Positions 7,661 to 14,319 of a DNA stretch of 17,188 bases are shown in pieces. The translations under genes and the position numbers were made by a program. How positions within the stretch are numbered: position 1 is the stretch's first letter; each line of letters starts with the position of its first letter. The stretch is from NCBI GenBank assembly GCA_017551215.1, contig JAFZMA010000194.1, forward strand, positions 1-17,188, written 5' to 3'. The notes beneath the pieces are model-generated. The model ran no database searches. It saw only the letters and a list, made by a program, of their open reading frames with translations, and was not told the DNA's origin. Source of the stretch: Bacteroidales bacterium (GTDB taxonomy: Bacteria > Bacteroidota > Bacteroidia > Bacteroidales > UBA932).

Positions 7661-9301
7661 CAAACTTCTTGCAAAAATGCTCCAGAATTCTGCCCTGAGT
7701 TCTTCCCATGTTTTCTGCTCAGATGCACTCAGGCGGCTGCAATATCCGTTCAGCAATTCTATAGCTTCTTCTGTTTTTCCCTCGGCGATGAGAGATAACG
7801 CCTTCTTTTCCAGGGCCAGAGCGTCTTCGAATATCATCCTGTCATACTCAGACAGAGCCTTTCTGATCTTTCCCTTAGTCCTGTCCCAGCCTATGGTGGC
7901 AACGCGGTTTGTTTCCCTGAATCGCCAGATTGCGGCATCTGTGCGATAGCGTTTCTGGCCACAGACATCAAAGCCCTTTGGCAACTCTGTCTGGCCAGCG
8001 TAAATAGGCACTCTCGGGGTTTGGGCAGGGTTGTCAAAAGCAAAGTAGGCAACTCCTCCCACCTCGTCCGGAAGCCAGTTGCGGAGCTTGATTATCTCTG
8101 AATATGAGCACTGTATAACGGCAATTGTCCTGATTCTCGGGGCACAGCCCGGCTTCAGCTGATTGAGAAGGGTGCGGGTGTCGTTTGTCATGAATGTGCT
8201 GATAGGGGCGGTAGTGTCAGTAACGGTAATCATCTCTCCGTTTTCTCCACGGACTCTTCTCTTTACTTCTATCTTTAGGTCCTTTACCTGGTCAAAGTCT
8301 GTTCCGTCGTATGTCTCCCTATATAGCTCGAACATCCTTTGTGCGCTTATCTTGACATCCGGCTTTACGGAGAAAGGCATTTCCTCGTCCTCAAACTTGA
8401 GACCCAGGCTCGGAGCCACTGCGTTAAGTACAAAGTATTCCCTGTAGTAGAAGTTCTTAGGATAGGTGGTCACCATCGGCCAGAACTTGAACGGAGCCTT
8501 TCCGTCCCAAAGTCCAAGTTCCTTGCACCTTTCCCTGAGATCGGAAGCGTACATGAATTTGTCCGGATTTTTAAAGTCTATCACTCCGATTCTCGGCACG
8601 TTTGCGCTTATGCTCACGTGGTCGTCCGGAATTCTCTGGGCAGCCCACAGCGCTCCCGGCTTATTGCCGCTCTTTCCGCTTCCGTAAATCTCGAACAGCC
8701 AGGCCTCTTTCTTATCTATCACGGTTAGGGACTCTCCCCAGTCTCCGTAGCCGTATTCCTCTGCAAGCCTGCCCATTAGGGCAATGGCATCCCTTGCGGT
8801 GGAGCATCTCTGGAGGGCTATCCTTTCCAGTTCCTCTATCTGGAACAGCCCCTCCTTGTTTACAAGTTCCCGCTTCCCTTCCGTGGTGGTTTCTCCCATA
8901 GCCAGCTGCTTTTCGTTCATGCAAGGATAGGCCACATTCAGGAACCGGAACGTTTCTCCTTCAGGGGCGGGAACCGAGCCCTTCACCTCCGTATTCCTCA
9001 GGTCGTAAGGCTCTTCCGTGTGTAGCTTTCCCCACCGTATCTCGTCTCTGCTTCCAGGGGAGAACACCTTCCGGGGCTCCATGGTTACCCATGTCCTGTA
9101 GTTTGCATCACAGGTGTGGGATGTCATTACACTTCCGTCATCGGAAGCTCCACGCCCTACGATTATTGATGTGCAGCTTTCCTTTGCAGGCTCATCTTCA
9201 GGAAGATATGAAACCGCTTGGCCAAAGGATAGATTGCAGTTGAGACAGAAAGCCAGGATAGAGGCAATAGCCATCGCTGAGGAAAAACAAGGTCTTTTCA
9301 T
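7658..9301 (-). CDS. Exported C69-family dipeptidase (Ntn hydrolase)
   Basis: A 547-residue peptidase of family C69 (PepD/secernin type), expected to cleave dipeptides in the periplasm or at the cell surface. A signal peptide is visible (KR at the start, hydrophobic core at 8-25, likely cleavage after GQA at 29). The family's catalytic N-terminal cysteine is Cys43 in SCTSIIVGRGASDDGS, followed by TSHTCD (60-65), NEKQLAMGETTTEG (129-142) and ERIALQRCSTARDAIALMG (159-177), all regular C69 landmarks. Near the C-terminus AIWRFRETNRVATIGWD matches the conserved region where C69 enzymes end their catalytic core. About 14 residues separate the predicted signal cleavage from Cys43, so a further processing step seems to be needed to free the nucleophile. 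It is divergent from the AsmA-like gene and tandem with carA, with no obvious functional tie to either. Confidence 0.92.
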   Translation of the reverse strand: MKRPCFSSAMAIASILAFCLNCNLSFGQAVSYLPEDEPAKESCTSIIVGRGASDDGSVMTSHTCDANYRTWVTMEPRKVFSPGSRDEIRWGKLHTEEPYDLRNTEVKGSVPAPEGETFRFLNVAYPCMNEKQLAMGETTTEGKRELVNKEGLFQIEELERIALQRCSTARDAIALMGRLAEEYGYGDWGESLTVIDKKEAWLFEIYGSGKSGNKPGALWAAQRIPDDHVSISANVPRIGVIDFKNPDKFMYASDLRERCKELGLWDGKAPFKFWPMVTTYPKNFYYREYFVLNAVAPSLGLKFEDEEMPFSVKPDVKISAQRMFELYRETYDGTDFDQVKDLKIEVKRRVRGENGEMITVTDTTAPISTFMTNDTRTLLNQLKPGCAPRIRTIAVIQCSYSEIIKLRNWLPDEVGGVAYFAFDNPAQTPRVPIYAGQTELPKGFDVCGQKRYRTDAAIWRFRETNRVATIGWDRTKGKIRKALSEYDRMIFEDALALEKKALSLIAEGKTEEAIELLNGYCSRLSASEQKTWEELRAEFWSIFARSL

Positions 9302-9321
9302 AAAAACAAGAATTCTTTCAA

Positions 9322-9329
9322 CAAATATA
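9322..9329 (-). promoter_or_regulatory. Bacteroidetes -7 promoter element for the C69 dipeptidase
   Basis: The minus strand reads TATATTTG, an exact TAnnTTTG match, 20 bases upstream of the dipeptidase ATG at 9301. The expected -33 position holds only a T-rich stretch. The predicted leader would be very short, roughly 13-15 bases. Confidence 0.5.
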
Positions 9330-9367
9330 ACAACCTCCCCTTTAATATGAAAATGAAGTTTTCTTTA

Positions 9368-9375
9368 TAACTTTA
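9368..9375 (+). promoter_or_regulatory. Possible -7 promoter element for the AsmA-like gene
   Basis: TAACTTTA matches TAnnTTTG at all but the last base and lies 30 bases before the ATG at 9406, in the divergent region between the dipeptidase and the AsmA-like gene. It is weak evidence by itself, but a promoter must lie here because the upstream gene runs the other way. Confidence 0.35.
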
Positions 9376-9405
9376 CAAGTGGTTAAATCTCTTCCTGTTC
9401 CTTAT

Positions 9406-11073
9406 ATGGGTCGTAAATCCAAAATACTTGTATGGCTGGCCGTTATAGTGGGGGTAGTGGCAGTGTTGGGTCTGCTCTGCCACAGGTATGCGGACAGGGC
9501 ACTGACAGGCATCGCTGAGCATTACCTAAAGAAGGAGCTGGCAAAGACAGATTCCCTGAAACTGGGTTATTCCAATCTCAGCTTCAGACTGGCCACCGGC
9601 AAACTGAAGGTGAAGAATGTGGTTTTCTCTTACCTTCCCATGAACATTGAAGGCTCCTGCAAAAGCGTGGAACTCGGGCCTCTGAAGCCTCTGCGGGTAT
9701 GGAAGGAGGAAAAAGTTGATCTTGATTATATAAGGATAAATTCTCCGAGAATAGCATTTATTCTGCAAACTAAGAAGAGTGAACCAGATACTGGCCGGAA
9801 GGATGCCGTACCTGTAACGGATGGAGGCGGCATTGTGAAGATTATCAAGAATATAGGAGTAAGGCGTGTGTCTGTTGACAATGGTTCCGTTTCTATGAAG
9901 CGTACTGGAAGCAAGATGAGCCTGTCTGCTGAAGATTTGGACCTCTCGTTATTTGAAATAGGCTATAACCTGGAAGACAGGAAGTTGAGATATTGCGACT
10001 CTCTTTACAGCCTTTCCGCATCCGGGTTTTCATATATCTCTAAAGACAGCCTTTACCGTCTGGATGTGGACAGCCTGAAAACTGAAAATGCCGGAGGACT
10101 TTTCCTGAAAGGGGTACACGGCAGGAACACCACTGGAAAGAAGCATTATGCAGTGGCCAAAGGCAAGGTTCCTGTCACCTGGTCTGACCTCAGAGCCAGG
10201 GCTTTGCATACGTCCTCCATTAATCTTGTCCGCACCGTTCTTCAGAAAAGCATATCCATAGACAGCTTGTCTATAGAGGCGGATAAGCTGAACACTTACC
10301 GCGATTCCCGGTTTTCTCCAAAGAAGGCGTTTCCCATGCCTCAGGAGTCCATTCAAAAGATTCCTCTTCCTCTGCACATAGGAACGGTGGATATGCGGGT
10401 GACCTATTTCGATATGGAAGTAAAGCGCCCGGAAGGCTCTGCCGGATTGCTCACGCTCCACGATATGGGCCTTAAAATCAGCAATCTGTCTAACCAGGCG
10501 GAGAATACAGCCATATTCCATCTGACCCCTCGTCTTGGCAAGGGCCGTGGAGAAATCACAATCCACCTGAAAAACGACAGGCACAGCTCATTCTCCATAA
10601 AGGCAAGCGCGCATAACATTAATCTCAGCGATTTAGGAAGCCTTACAGGGCCTCTGTTCGGGGTGTCTGCCAAAGGAGAAATCCAAAGTATCCGCACAGC
10701 CTTCAAGGGCAACAGCGCTTCTGCCGGAGGCGATTTCTGCATGCTGTACGATAACCTTGACCTGAAGATAGACTCTAAAAAGACTCCGATAGAATTTCTG
10801 GAAAAGCATGGAAAGCTCATAGATTTCCTCGAGGGTGGACTTATTCACAGGCAGAACCCGAGAAAGCATAAAAATGAGCCGTTTACATGTAAAGTTGGAG
10901 CAAAGAGAGATCCTATGAAGAACTTTGGCTCCTATATGGTTTCCACGGTTCTGGATGGAGTGGAGCAGACTGTAATGGATAAACTGGCCTATAAGTTATC
11001 GCAGAAAAAGAAAGCAAAGGGCAAAAAGGAACGCCATGAACGGAAAGCGCAAAAATCAGGGAAGAATCATTAA
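9406..11073 (+). CDS. AsmA/DUF748-like membrane-anchored envelope protein
   Basis: A 555-residue protein with one N-terminal membrane anchor (about residues 7-25) and a large beta-rich periplasmic part. AsmA/DUF748-like features are the phrase GVRRVSVDNGSVSM (151-164), a later segment ending in a GGDFCMLYDNLDLKID pattern, and the closing motif KRDPMKNFGSYMVSTVLDG, which resembles the RDP-K-F-Y ending of Bacteroidetes DUF748 proteins. Members of the wider AsmA/TamB group are thought to help move lipids or assemble proteins between membranes; the role here is inferred, not shown. The last 25 residues are extremely rich in Lys, Arg and Gln. I chose the ATG at 9406; an in-frame GTG at 9379 would add nine residues ahead of the anchor and is close to the promoter motif. 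Two exported proteins follow on the same strand. Confidence 0.7.
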   Translation: MGRKSKILVWLAVIVGVVAVLGLLCHRYADRALTGIAEHYLKKELAKTDSLKLGYSNLSFRLATGKLKVKNVVFSYLPMNIEGSCKSVELGPLKPLRVWKEEKVDLDYIRINSPRIAFILQTKKSEPDTGRKDAVPVTDGGGIVKIIKNIGVRRVSVDNGSVSMKRTGSKMSLSAEDLDLSLFEIGYNLEDRKLRYCDSLYSLSASGFSYISKDSLYRLDVDSLKTENAGGLFLKGVHGRNTTGKKHYAVAKGKVPVTWSDLRARALHTSSINLVRTVLQKSISIDSLSIEADKLNTYRDSRFSPKKAFPMPQESIQKIPLPLHIGTVDMRVTYFDMEVKRPEGSAGLLTLHDMGLKISNLSNQAENTAIFHLTPRLGKGRGEITIHLKNDRHSSFSIKASAHNINLSDLGSLTGPLFGVSAKGEIQSIRTAFKGNSASAGGDFCMLYDNLDLKIDSKKTPIEFLEKHGKLIDFLEGGLIHRQNPRKHKNEPFTCKVGAKRDPMKNFGSYMVSTVLDGVEQTVMDKLAYKLSQKKKAKGKKERHERKAQKSGKNH

Positions 11074-11080
11074 CTTTACA

Positions 11081-11088
11081 TACCTTTG
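11081..11088 (+). promoter_or_regulatory. Bacteroidetes -7 promoter element for the lipoprotein gene
   Basis: TACCTTTG is an exact TAnnTTTG match in the 47-base gap after the AsmA-like gene, 32 bases before the lipoprotein ATG at 11121. No clear -33 box is seen, so the lipoprotein pair may have its own promoter in addition to read-through. Confidence 0.42.
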
Positions 11089-11120
11089 AGAAAGATAATC
11101 GATAATATAAACATAACACT

Positions 11121-11891
11121 ATGAAGACATTCTTTTATTCTACAATTGCCGTTGCAGGGCTCCTTATGATGAGCGCTTGCGGTGGCGGAAACTCCAACCA
11201 GAACACTGAGCCGGCAGAAGGCCAGCAGACAGAAGAATCCGCCGCTGTGGCAGAACAGGCTCCTCAGCAGGAAGTTGCAAAGGCGGAAGAGGCTGCTGCC
11301 AAAGAAGAGAACAAGGAATGGTGGAAGCATGATTTCACCATCACGGAGAAGATGTATGTGGGAAAAGCCTGCATGGAGAGAACATACGCCCGTAAGGGGA
11401 ATATACTGATTGGCGTTTCCGAGGGCAGCGGAATGACAAACCTGTTTGTATGTACAGATTCAACCCGTACACTCTATACAATTGGCAATGAGAAGGGCAC
11501 TTACATCAAGCGTCACGAGAAGACCGGTTTTGACGGTGTGGATGATGCTGTCTACAAGTATCTTAAGGATCAGATGAGCAATACGGTGTTCGGCAAAAAG
11601 CTGAAGGTAGGAGAAGAAGGCACAACGGTTAGGGACACGGTCATTTTCGGCCGCCCTGCTTACATAATCACCAAGGAAAAGTCGGAGAAGAATTCGGTTT
11701 TGGAGGTTTGGGGCAAAACCATAATGTATATAGACAAGGAGAACGGCCTGCCTTACTACAAGTGGAGCATCATGAAAAACAACGGCAAGGTAATGACGGA
11801 AGGCAAGGCATTCGAGGTTACCGCCTTTTCTGCAGAGCCGGATTACGAGGGCCTCATCATGAGTCTCGACGGATTGACAGAGATCAAATAG
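11121..11891 (+). CDS. Putative lipoprotein of unknown function
   Basis: A 256-residue lipoprotein. A short hydrophobic signal ends in the lipobox LMMSAC with Cys20 as the lipidation site, followed by GGGNSN. Gly and Asn after the cysteine, with few early acidic residues, do not give a strong surface-export signal, so a periplasm-facing location is as likely. Residues about 27-66 are a low-complexity Glu/Ala/Gln linker, which would hold the folded part away from the membrane. The folded part (about 67-256) alternates short strands (FTITEKMYVG, TVIFGRPAYIITKE, EVWGKTIMYIDKENGLPYYKW), giving the look of a beta-sheet domain of the LolA/outer-membrane carrier sort, but I cannot assign it to a family. 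It follows the AsmA-like gene by 47 bases and precedes another exported protein by 9. Confidence 0.85.
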   Translation: MKTFFYSTIAVAGLLMMSACGGGNSNQNTEPAEGQQTEESAAVAEQAPQQEVAKAEEAAAKEENKEWWKHDFTITEKMYVGKACMERTYARKGNILIGVSEGSGMTNLFVCTDSTRTLYTIGNEKGTYIKRHEKTGFDGVDDAVYKYLKDQMSNTVFGKKLKVGEEGTTVRDTVIFGRPAYIITKEKSEKNSVLEVWGKTIMYIDKENGLPYYKWSIMKNNGKVMTEGKAFEVTAFSAEPDYEGLIMSLDGLTEIK

Positions 11892-11900
11892 TTTTACATT

Positions 11901-12338
11901 ATGAAAATCAGGATATTACTTATTTTATTGCTTGTTGTGGGCGGATGCCTGCTGTTTATGGGTATGGATAGCAAGAAACCAAAGTTAAAGGGAACCAAGT
12001 GGCAGTATGTTGAGAAAATGTTCGTGGCAGATGCAGGAACAGAAACTACTACCTATACTCTGGAATTTACTACAGCCAAAGATGTTGTCTTGACACGCAG
12101 ATCATATATGCCGCCACACCCGGCGATGTATATGAATGAAAACGGAGAGGTTCCTACCCAGCCCGGATGGGAGTCCAACAGTTCCGAAAAGGGGACATAC
12201 CGCGTTAAGCGTAACGAAGTTACAATTACATTTGAAGACGGGACAAAGGGGATATATGACTATTGTGACGGCAATCTGGTTTCCCTGCACAGAACCCTTT
12301 CAGGGGAGAAGATGGTTTTCAGCCCTTGCATAGAGTAG
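11901..12338 (+). CDS. Small exported protein of unknown function, possible lipocalin-like domain
   Basis: A 145-residue protein not assigned to a family. The N-terminus (residues 3-22) is a hydrophobic export signal. LVVGGC with Cys16 could be a lipobox, but the hydrophobic run continues through LLFMGM, so an uncleaved anchor is also possible. The rest is beta-rich: KGTKWQYVEKMF at the start, TTYTLEFTTAKDVVLTRR in the middle, then KGTYRVKRNEVTITFEDG and GNLVSLHRT at the end. This layout resembles small lipocalin-like or META-like domains common in Bacteroidetes, but that is a guess from pattern only. It starts 9 bases after the lipoprotein gene, so the two are almost certainly co-expressed. 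Its stop lies 1 base from the stop of the convergent DUF2752 gene. Confidence 0.8.
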   Translation: MKIRILLILLLVVGGCLLFMGMDSKKPKLKGTKWQYVEKMFVADAGTETTTYTLEFTTAKDVVLTRRSYMPPHPAMYMNENGEVPTQPGWESNSSEKGTYRVKRNEVTITFEDGTKGIYDYCDGNLVSLHRTLSGEKMVFSPCIE

Positions 12339-12339
12339 C

Positions 12340-12741
12340 TCAAATCCCGAGAATGTTCCTTAAGACCCACCATATCAGGTAGATGGCTATATAGGAAAAG
12401 AGGGTGTACCTGCTGGTTGAAAAGTTGTAAAGGGCTATTGTAAACCTGGATGGGTTGGGCCTGTTTATCATCAAAGTAGAATAGGCCGTAACCAGGAGAA
12501 AAGGCACTGCTATAACAAAGAAAAGATTGTAAGACACAGCCTCAGCGATTCTTCCATGCAGAAATGCGTGCAAGGCTCTCTGGACTCCGCATGAAGGGCA
12601 CTGCCAGCCGGTCAGAAGCTTCATCAGGCATCGCGGAGCATAATGTGATTCAGACGGGTTTACAAAATAGTAAAAGATCCCTGCCGCTACAATGGCGACA
12701 GGGATTATTAATATCCAGAACTTGTTGATTTTCCGGGACAT
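12340..12741 (-). CDS. DUF2752 membrane protein
   Basis: A 133-residue inner-membrane protein of the uncharacterised DUF2752 family. It has a membrane helix at about 9-26, then the family signature: YFVNPSES, a Cys at 38, LLTGWQCPSCGVQRALHA with the CPSC pair Cys48/Cys51 and Arg55, then a segment ending in YNLFF (71-75). Two further helices follow at about 73-92 and 112-130. The Cys-x-x-Cys pair suggests a metal site or disulfide next to the membrane, but no function is established. It starts 8 bases after the CD225-like gene, a pairing I recall as common in Bacteroidetes and one that suggests a shared job. Its 3' end meets the plus-strand gene ending at 12338. Confidence 0.88.
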   Translation of the reverse strand: MSRKINKFWILIIPVAIVAAGIFYYFVNPSESHYAPRCLMKLLTGWQCPSCGVQRALHAFLHGRIAEAVSYNLFFVIAVPFLLVTAYSTLMINRPNPSRFTIALYNFSTSRYTLFSYIAIYLIWWVLRNILGI

Positions 12742-12749
12742 CCGGTACG

Positions 12750-13154
12750 CTAGTAAAGATCCTCAAGAATACCGGCACTGACACCACCGGCTACTGCCGT
12801 CATGATCAGGATAATATAGATGATGAATCCCAGAAGCGCTACAGAAGCGGATACGATTGCCCATATTCCGGCTTTCCTGGAGGAGTCCTTAGCCTCCTGA
12901 TAGCGGCCGCTGTACCATAAGCCGTCTACTCTGGATGCGAATACAATAGACACTATTCCAAAAGGAAGGCAGCAAAGAATAGTGGTGAGAATTGCCCAAA
13001 CCAGATTTGTTCCCGGCTTTGCGAAAGGCGGAGCCTGATTAGCATTAACCTGCTGATAGCCACCTTGCTGATAGCCACCGTAAGGATTTTGGTTCTGATA
13101 CTGATAACCTTGCTGGTTCTGGCCAGATCCGTAGTTGTAGTTTTCTTCTGTCAT
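12750..13154 (-). CDS. CD225/dispanin-like two-helix membrane protein
   Basis: A 134-residue protein of the CD225/dispanin superfamily, the family of interferon-induced transmembrane proteins. The first 40 residues are Gln/Asn/Gly/Tyr-rich with GYQQ repeats. Then come the family marks: PPFAKPGTNLVWAILTTILC at about 42-61 with the CC pair Cys61-Cys62 and LPFGIVSIVFASRVD (63-77), the short loop GRYQEAKDSSRKAG (83-96), and a second helix (about 97-121). Bacterial members have no settled role. The gene is first of a pair with DUF2752 (8-base gap). Its leader may be driven by a TATATTTA element at 13187-13194 on the minus strand, divergent from the LysO promoter. The N-terminal part varies between homologues in general, so only the membrane core is diagnostic. 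Confidence 0.85.
   Translation of the reverse strand: MTEENYNYGSGQNQQGYQYQNQNPYGGYQQGGYQQVNANQAPPFAKPGTNLVWAILTTILCCLPFGIVSIVFASRVDGLWYSGRYQEAKDSSRKAGIWAIVSASVALLGFIIYIILIMTAVAGGVSAGILEDLY
13051..13080. repeat. Two-copy 15-base tandem repeat in the CD225-like gene
   Basis: The 14-base unit TGCTGATAGCCACC is present twice in direct tandem at 13051 and 13066, each copy followed by T or G. In protein it encodes the repeated GGYQQ segment near residues 25-35. It is probably an unstable low-complexity tract, allowing the N-terminal tail to vary in length. Confidence 0.7.
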
Positions 13155-13186
13155 GGTCTTAATCGTTAATCGGTGCTTTTACGGCG

Positions 13187-13194
13187 TAAATATA
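13187..13194 (-). promoter_or_regulatory. Possible -7 promoter element for the CD225-like/DUF2752 pair
   Basis: The minus strand reads TATATTTA, matching TAnnTTTG except for the last base, 32 bases upstream of the CD225-like ATG at 13154. It is one of two divergent candidate promoters in the 92-base gap; no convincing -33 box was seen. Confidence 0.35.
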
Positions 13195-13231
13195 GGTAAA
13201 AAAGCAATGGTGTACTAAAGTTTATAATTAA

Positions 13232-13239
13232 TATATTTG
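13232..13239 (+). promoter_or_regulatory. Bacteroidetes -7 promoter element directly before the LysO gene
   Basis: TATATTTG is an exact TAnnTTTG match ending only 7 bases before the ATG at 13247. Because transcription usually starts about 7 bases after this element, the mRNA would begin at or next to the start codon. A weak TGGTG sits near the -33 position at 13208-13212. Confidence 0.5.
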
Positions 13240-13246
13240 TATTGCT

Positions 13247-14221
13247 ATGCTTATCACTCTTGCACTTCTGGTATTCGGCATAATCGTGGGGATATTCTTC
13301 CGGGGAAAGTCCGGGAAATGGGTTTCCGCCATTATGATGGCAACGGTGTGTATTCTGTTGTTTATCATGGGAGTTAGAGTGGGGCTGAACGAGGAGATTA
13401 TCGGGGCCATCAAGTCAACCGGAGTTATCTCGGCGATTCTTTTTGTGCTTGGTACGGGAGTTTCAATCGTGCTGACCTGGCTTTTTACAAAATATGTCAT
13501 TGACAGAAGGAAAGACAGGCCTTCCGACCGCAATAACTCTGTCAGTGTGGACAATTCAAAATCAGCCAACCCCGAAACTTCTGGAGAAGGAAGCGGCTTC
13601 AAAGACAGCGCCATCATTCTTGGATGTTTTGTGCTGGGGCTGGTTCTGGCTCTGACAAGGATTCTGCCTGGTGCTTTCTATTCTCTTGACTTTGAATCCT
13701 ATGCAAACTGGGTTCTGTACGCAATGCTCTTCTTTGTGGGAGTGAATATCGGAATGGGAGACAGTCTCCTGGCTCTGGTCAAGAAACTCCCGCGTAGTGT
13801 CCTGTGGCTGCCTCTTGTGGCCCTTGCGGGAACTTGGCTTGGCTCGGCGATGGCTTATCTTGTAATCCGCTCCCTTGGCTATGACCTTACTCTTCTGAAC
13901 GCCACAACCATAAATACCGCAATGGGTTACTATTCTCTCTCGGCGATTCTGACAACCCAGGCCTGGGGTGCAACCATAGGCTCCATCTGCCTTCTGACAA
14001 ATCTGATGAGGGAACTCTTTACCATACTGTGCACCAAGCCGTTGGGAAAGGCATTTGGGCGTTTTGCCTCAACAGCAAGTGGTGGAGCAACGGTTACAGA
14101 CACTAGCCTTGCTATCATCCTCAAGGCGGAAGGAAACGGTATTCTTCCCGTGGTGCTTTACTTTGGCATTGTCATAAACATTGCCATACCGTTTCTGCTG
14201 ACCTTCCTTCTTTCTCTGTAG
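13247..14221 (+). CDS. LysO-family amino acid (lysine) exporter
   Basis: A 324-residue inner-membrane transporter resembling E. coli LysO (YbjE, 299 residues), which exports lysine. Residues 1-84 hold three hydrophobic segments (the DUF340-like N-terminal part). A charged loop at about 86-119 (DRRKDRPSD onward) separates them from the C-terminal core with about five further segments. Core landmarks are NTAMGYYSLSAILTT (223-237), LMRELFTIL with Glu256, and GGATVTDTSL with Asp285, the acidic residues matching the conserved membrane acids of LysO. Relatives in many Bacteroidetes are, as I recall, split into two small genes; here both parts are one frame. The ATG at 13247 is the only start that keeps the first helix. 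It precedes the histidine-degradation genes but has its own promoter motif and a terminator-like hairpin after it. Substrate by family only. Confidence 0.85.
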   Translation: MLITLALLVFGIIVGIFFRGKSGKWVSAIMMATVCILLFIMGVRVGLNEEIIGAIKSTGVISAILFVLGTGVSIVLTWLFTKYVIDRRKDRPSDRNNSVSVDNSKSANPETSGEGSGFKDSAIILGCFVLGLVLALTRILPGAFYSLDFESYANWVLYAMLFFVGVNIGMGDSLLALVKKLPRSVLWLPLVALAGTWLGSAMAYLVIRSLGYDLTLLNATTINTAMGYYSLSAILTTQAWGATIGSICLLTNLMRELFTILCTKPLGKAFGRFASTASGGATVTDTSLAIILKAEGNGILPVVLYFGIVINIAIPFLLTFLLSL

Positions 14222-14229
14222 CTTTCATA

Positions 14230-14267
14230 GTTTCTCCGCATTTTCTGGGCAGAAACGAAGGTTTTTT
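14230..14267 (+). terminator. Terminator-like hairpin after the LysO gene
   Basis: GTTTCT at 14230-14235 can pair with AGAAAC at 14251-14256, with two extra C-G pairs inside across a bulge, and a run of six T at 14262-14267 follows 5 bases after the stem. The stem is modest and AT-leaning, so read-through into ftcD remains possible. Confidence 0.4.
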
Positions 14268-14280
14268 AAGGATTATTTCA

Positions 14281-14288
14281 TAAATTTA
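14281..14288 (+). promoter_or_regulatory. Possible -7 promoter element for the ftcD-hutU operon
   Basis: TAAATTTA matches TAnnTTTG except for the last base, 31 bases before the ftcD ATG, with a T-rich stretch (GGTTTTTT) near the -33 position that is also the terminator tail. It is weak, but a promoter is needed if the preceding hairpin terminates. Confidence 0.3.
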
Positions 14289-14319
14289 ACGTTTTGAAAG
14301 AAATACTTGATTTTTGGTT

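Noticed and set aside
9379..9405. GTG start at 9379 for the AsmA-like gene
   Set aside because: It sits next to the candidate promoter element and adds nine residues ahead of a normal Met-Gly-Arg-Lys anchor start at 9406.
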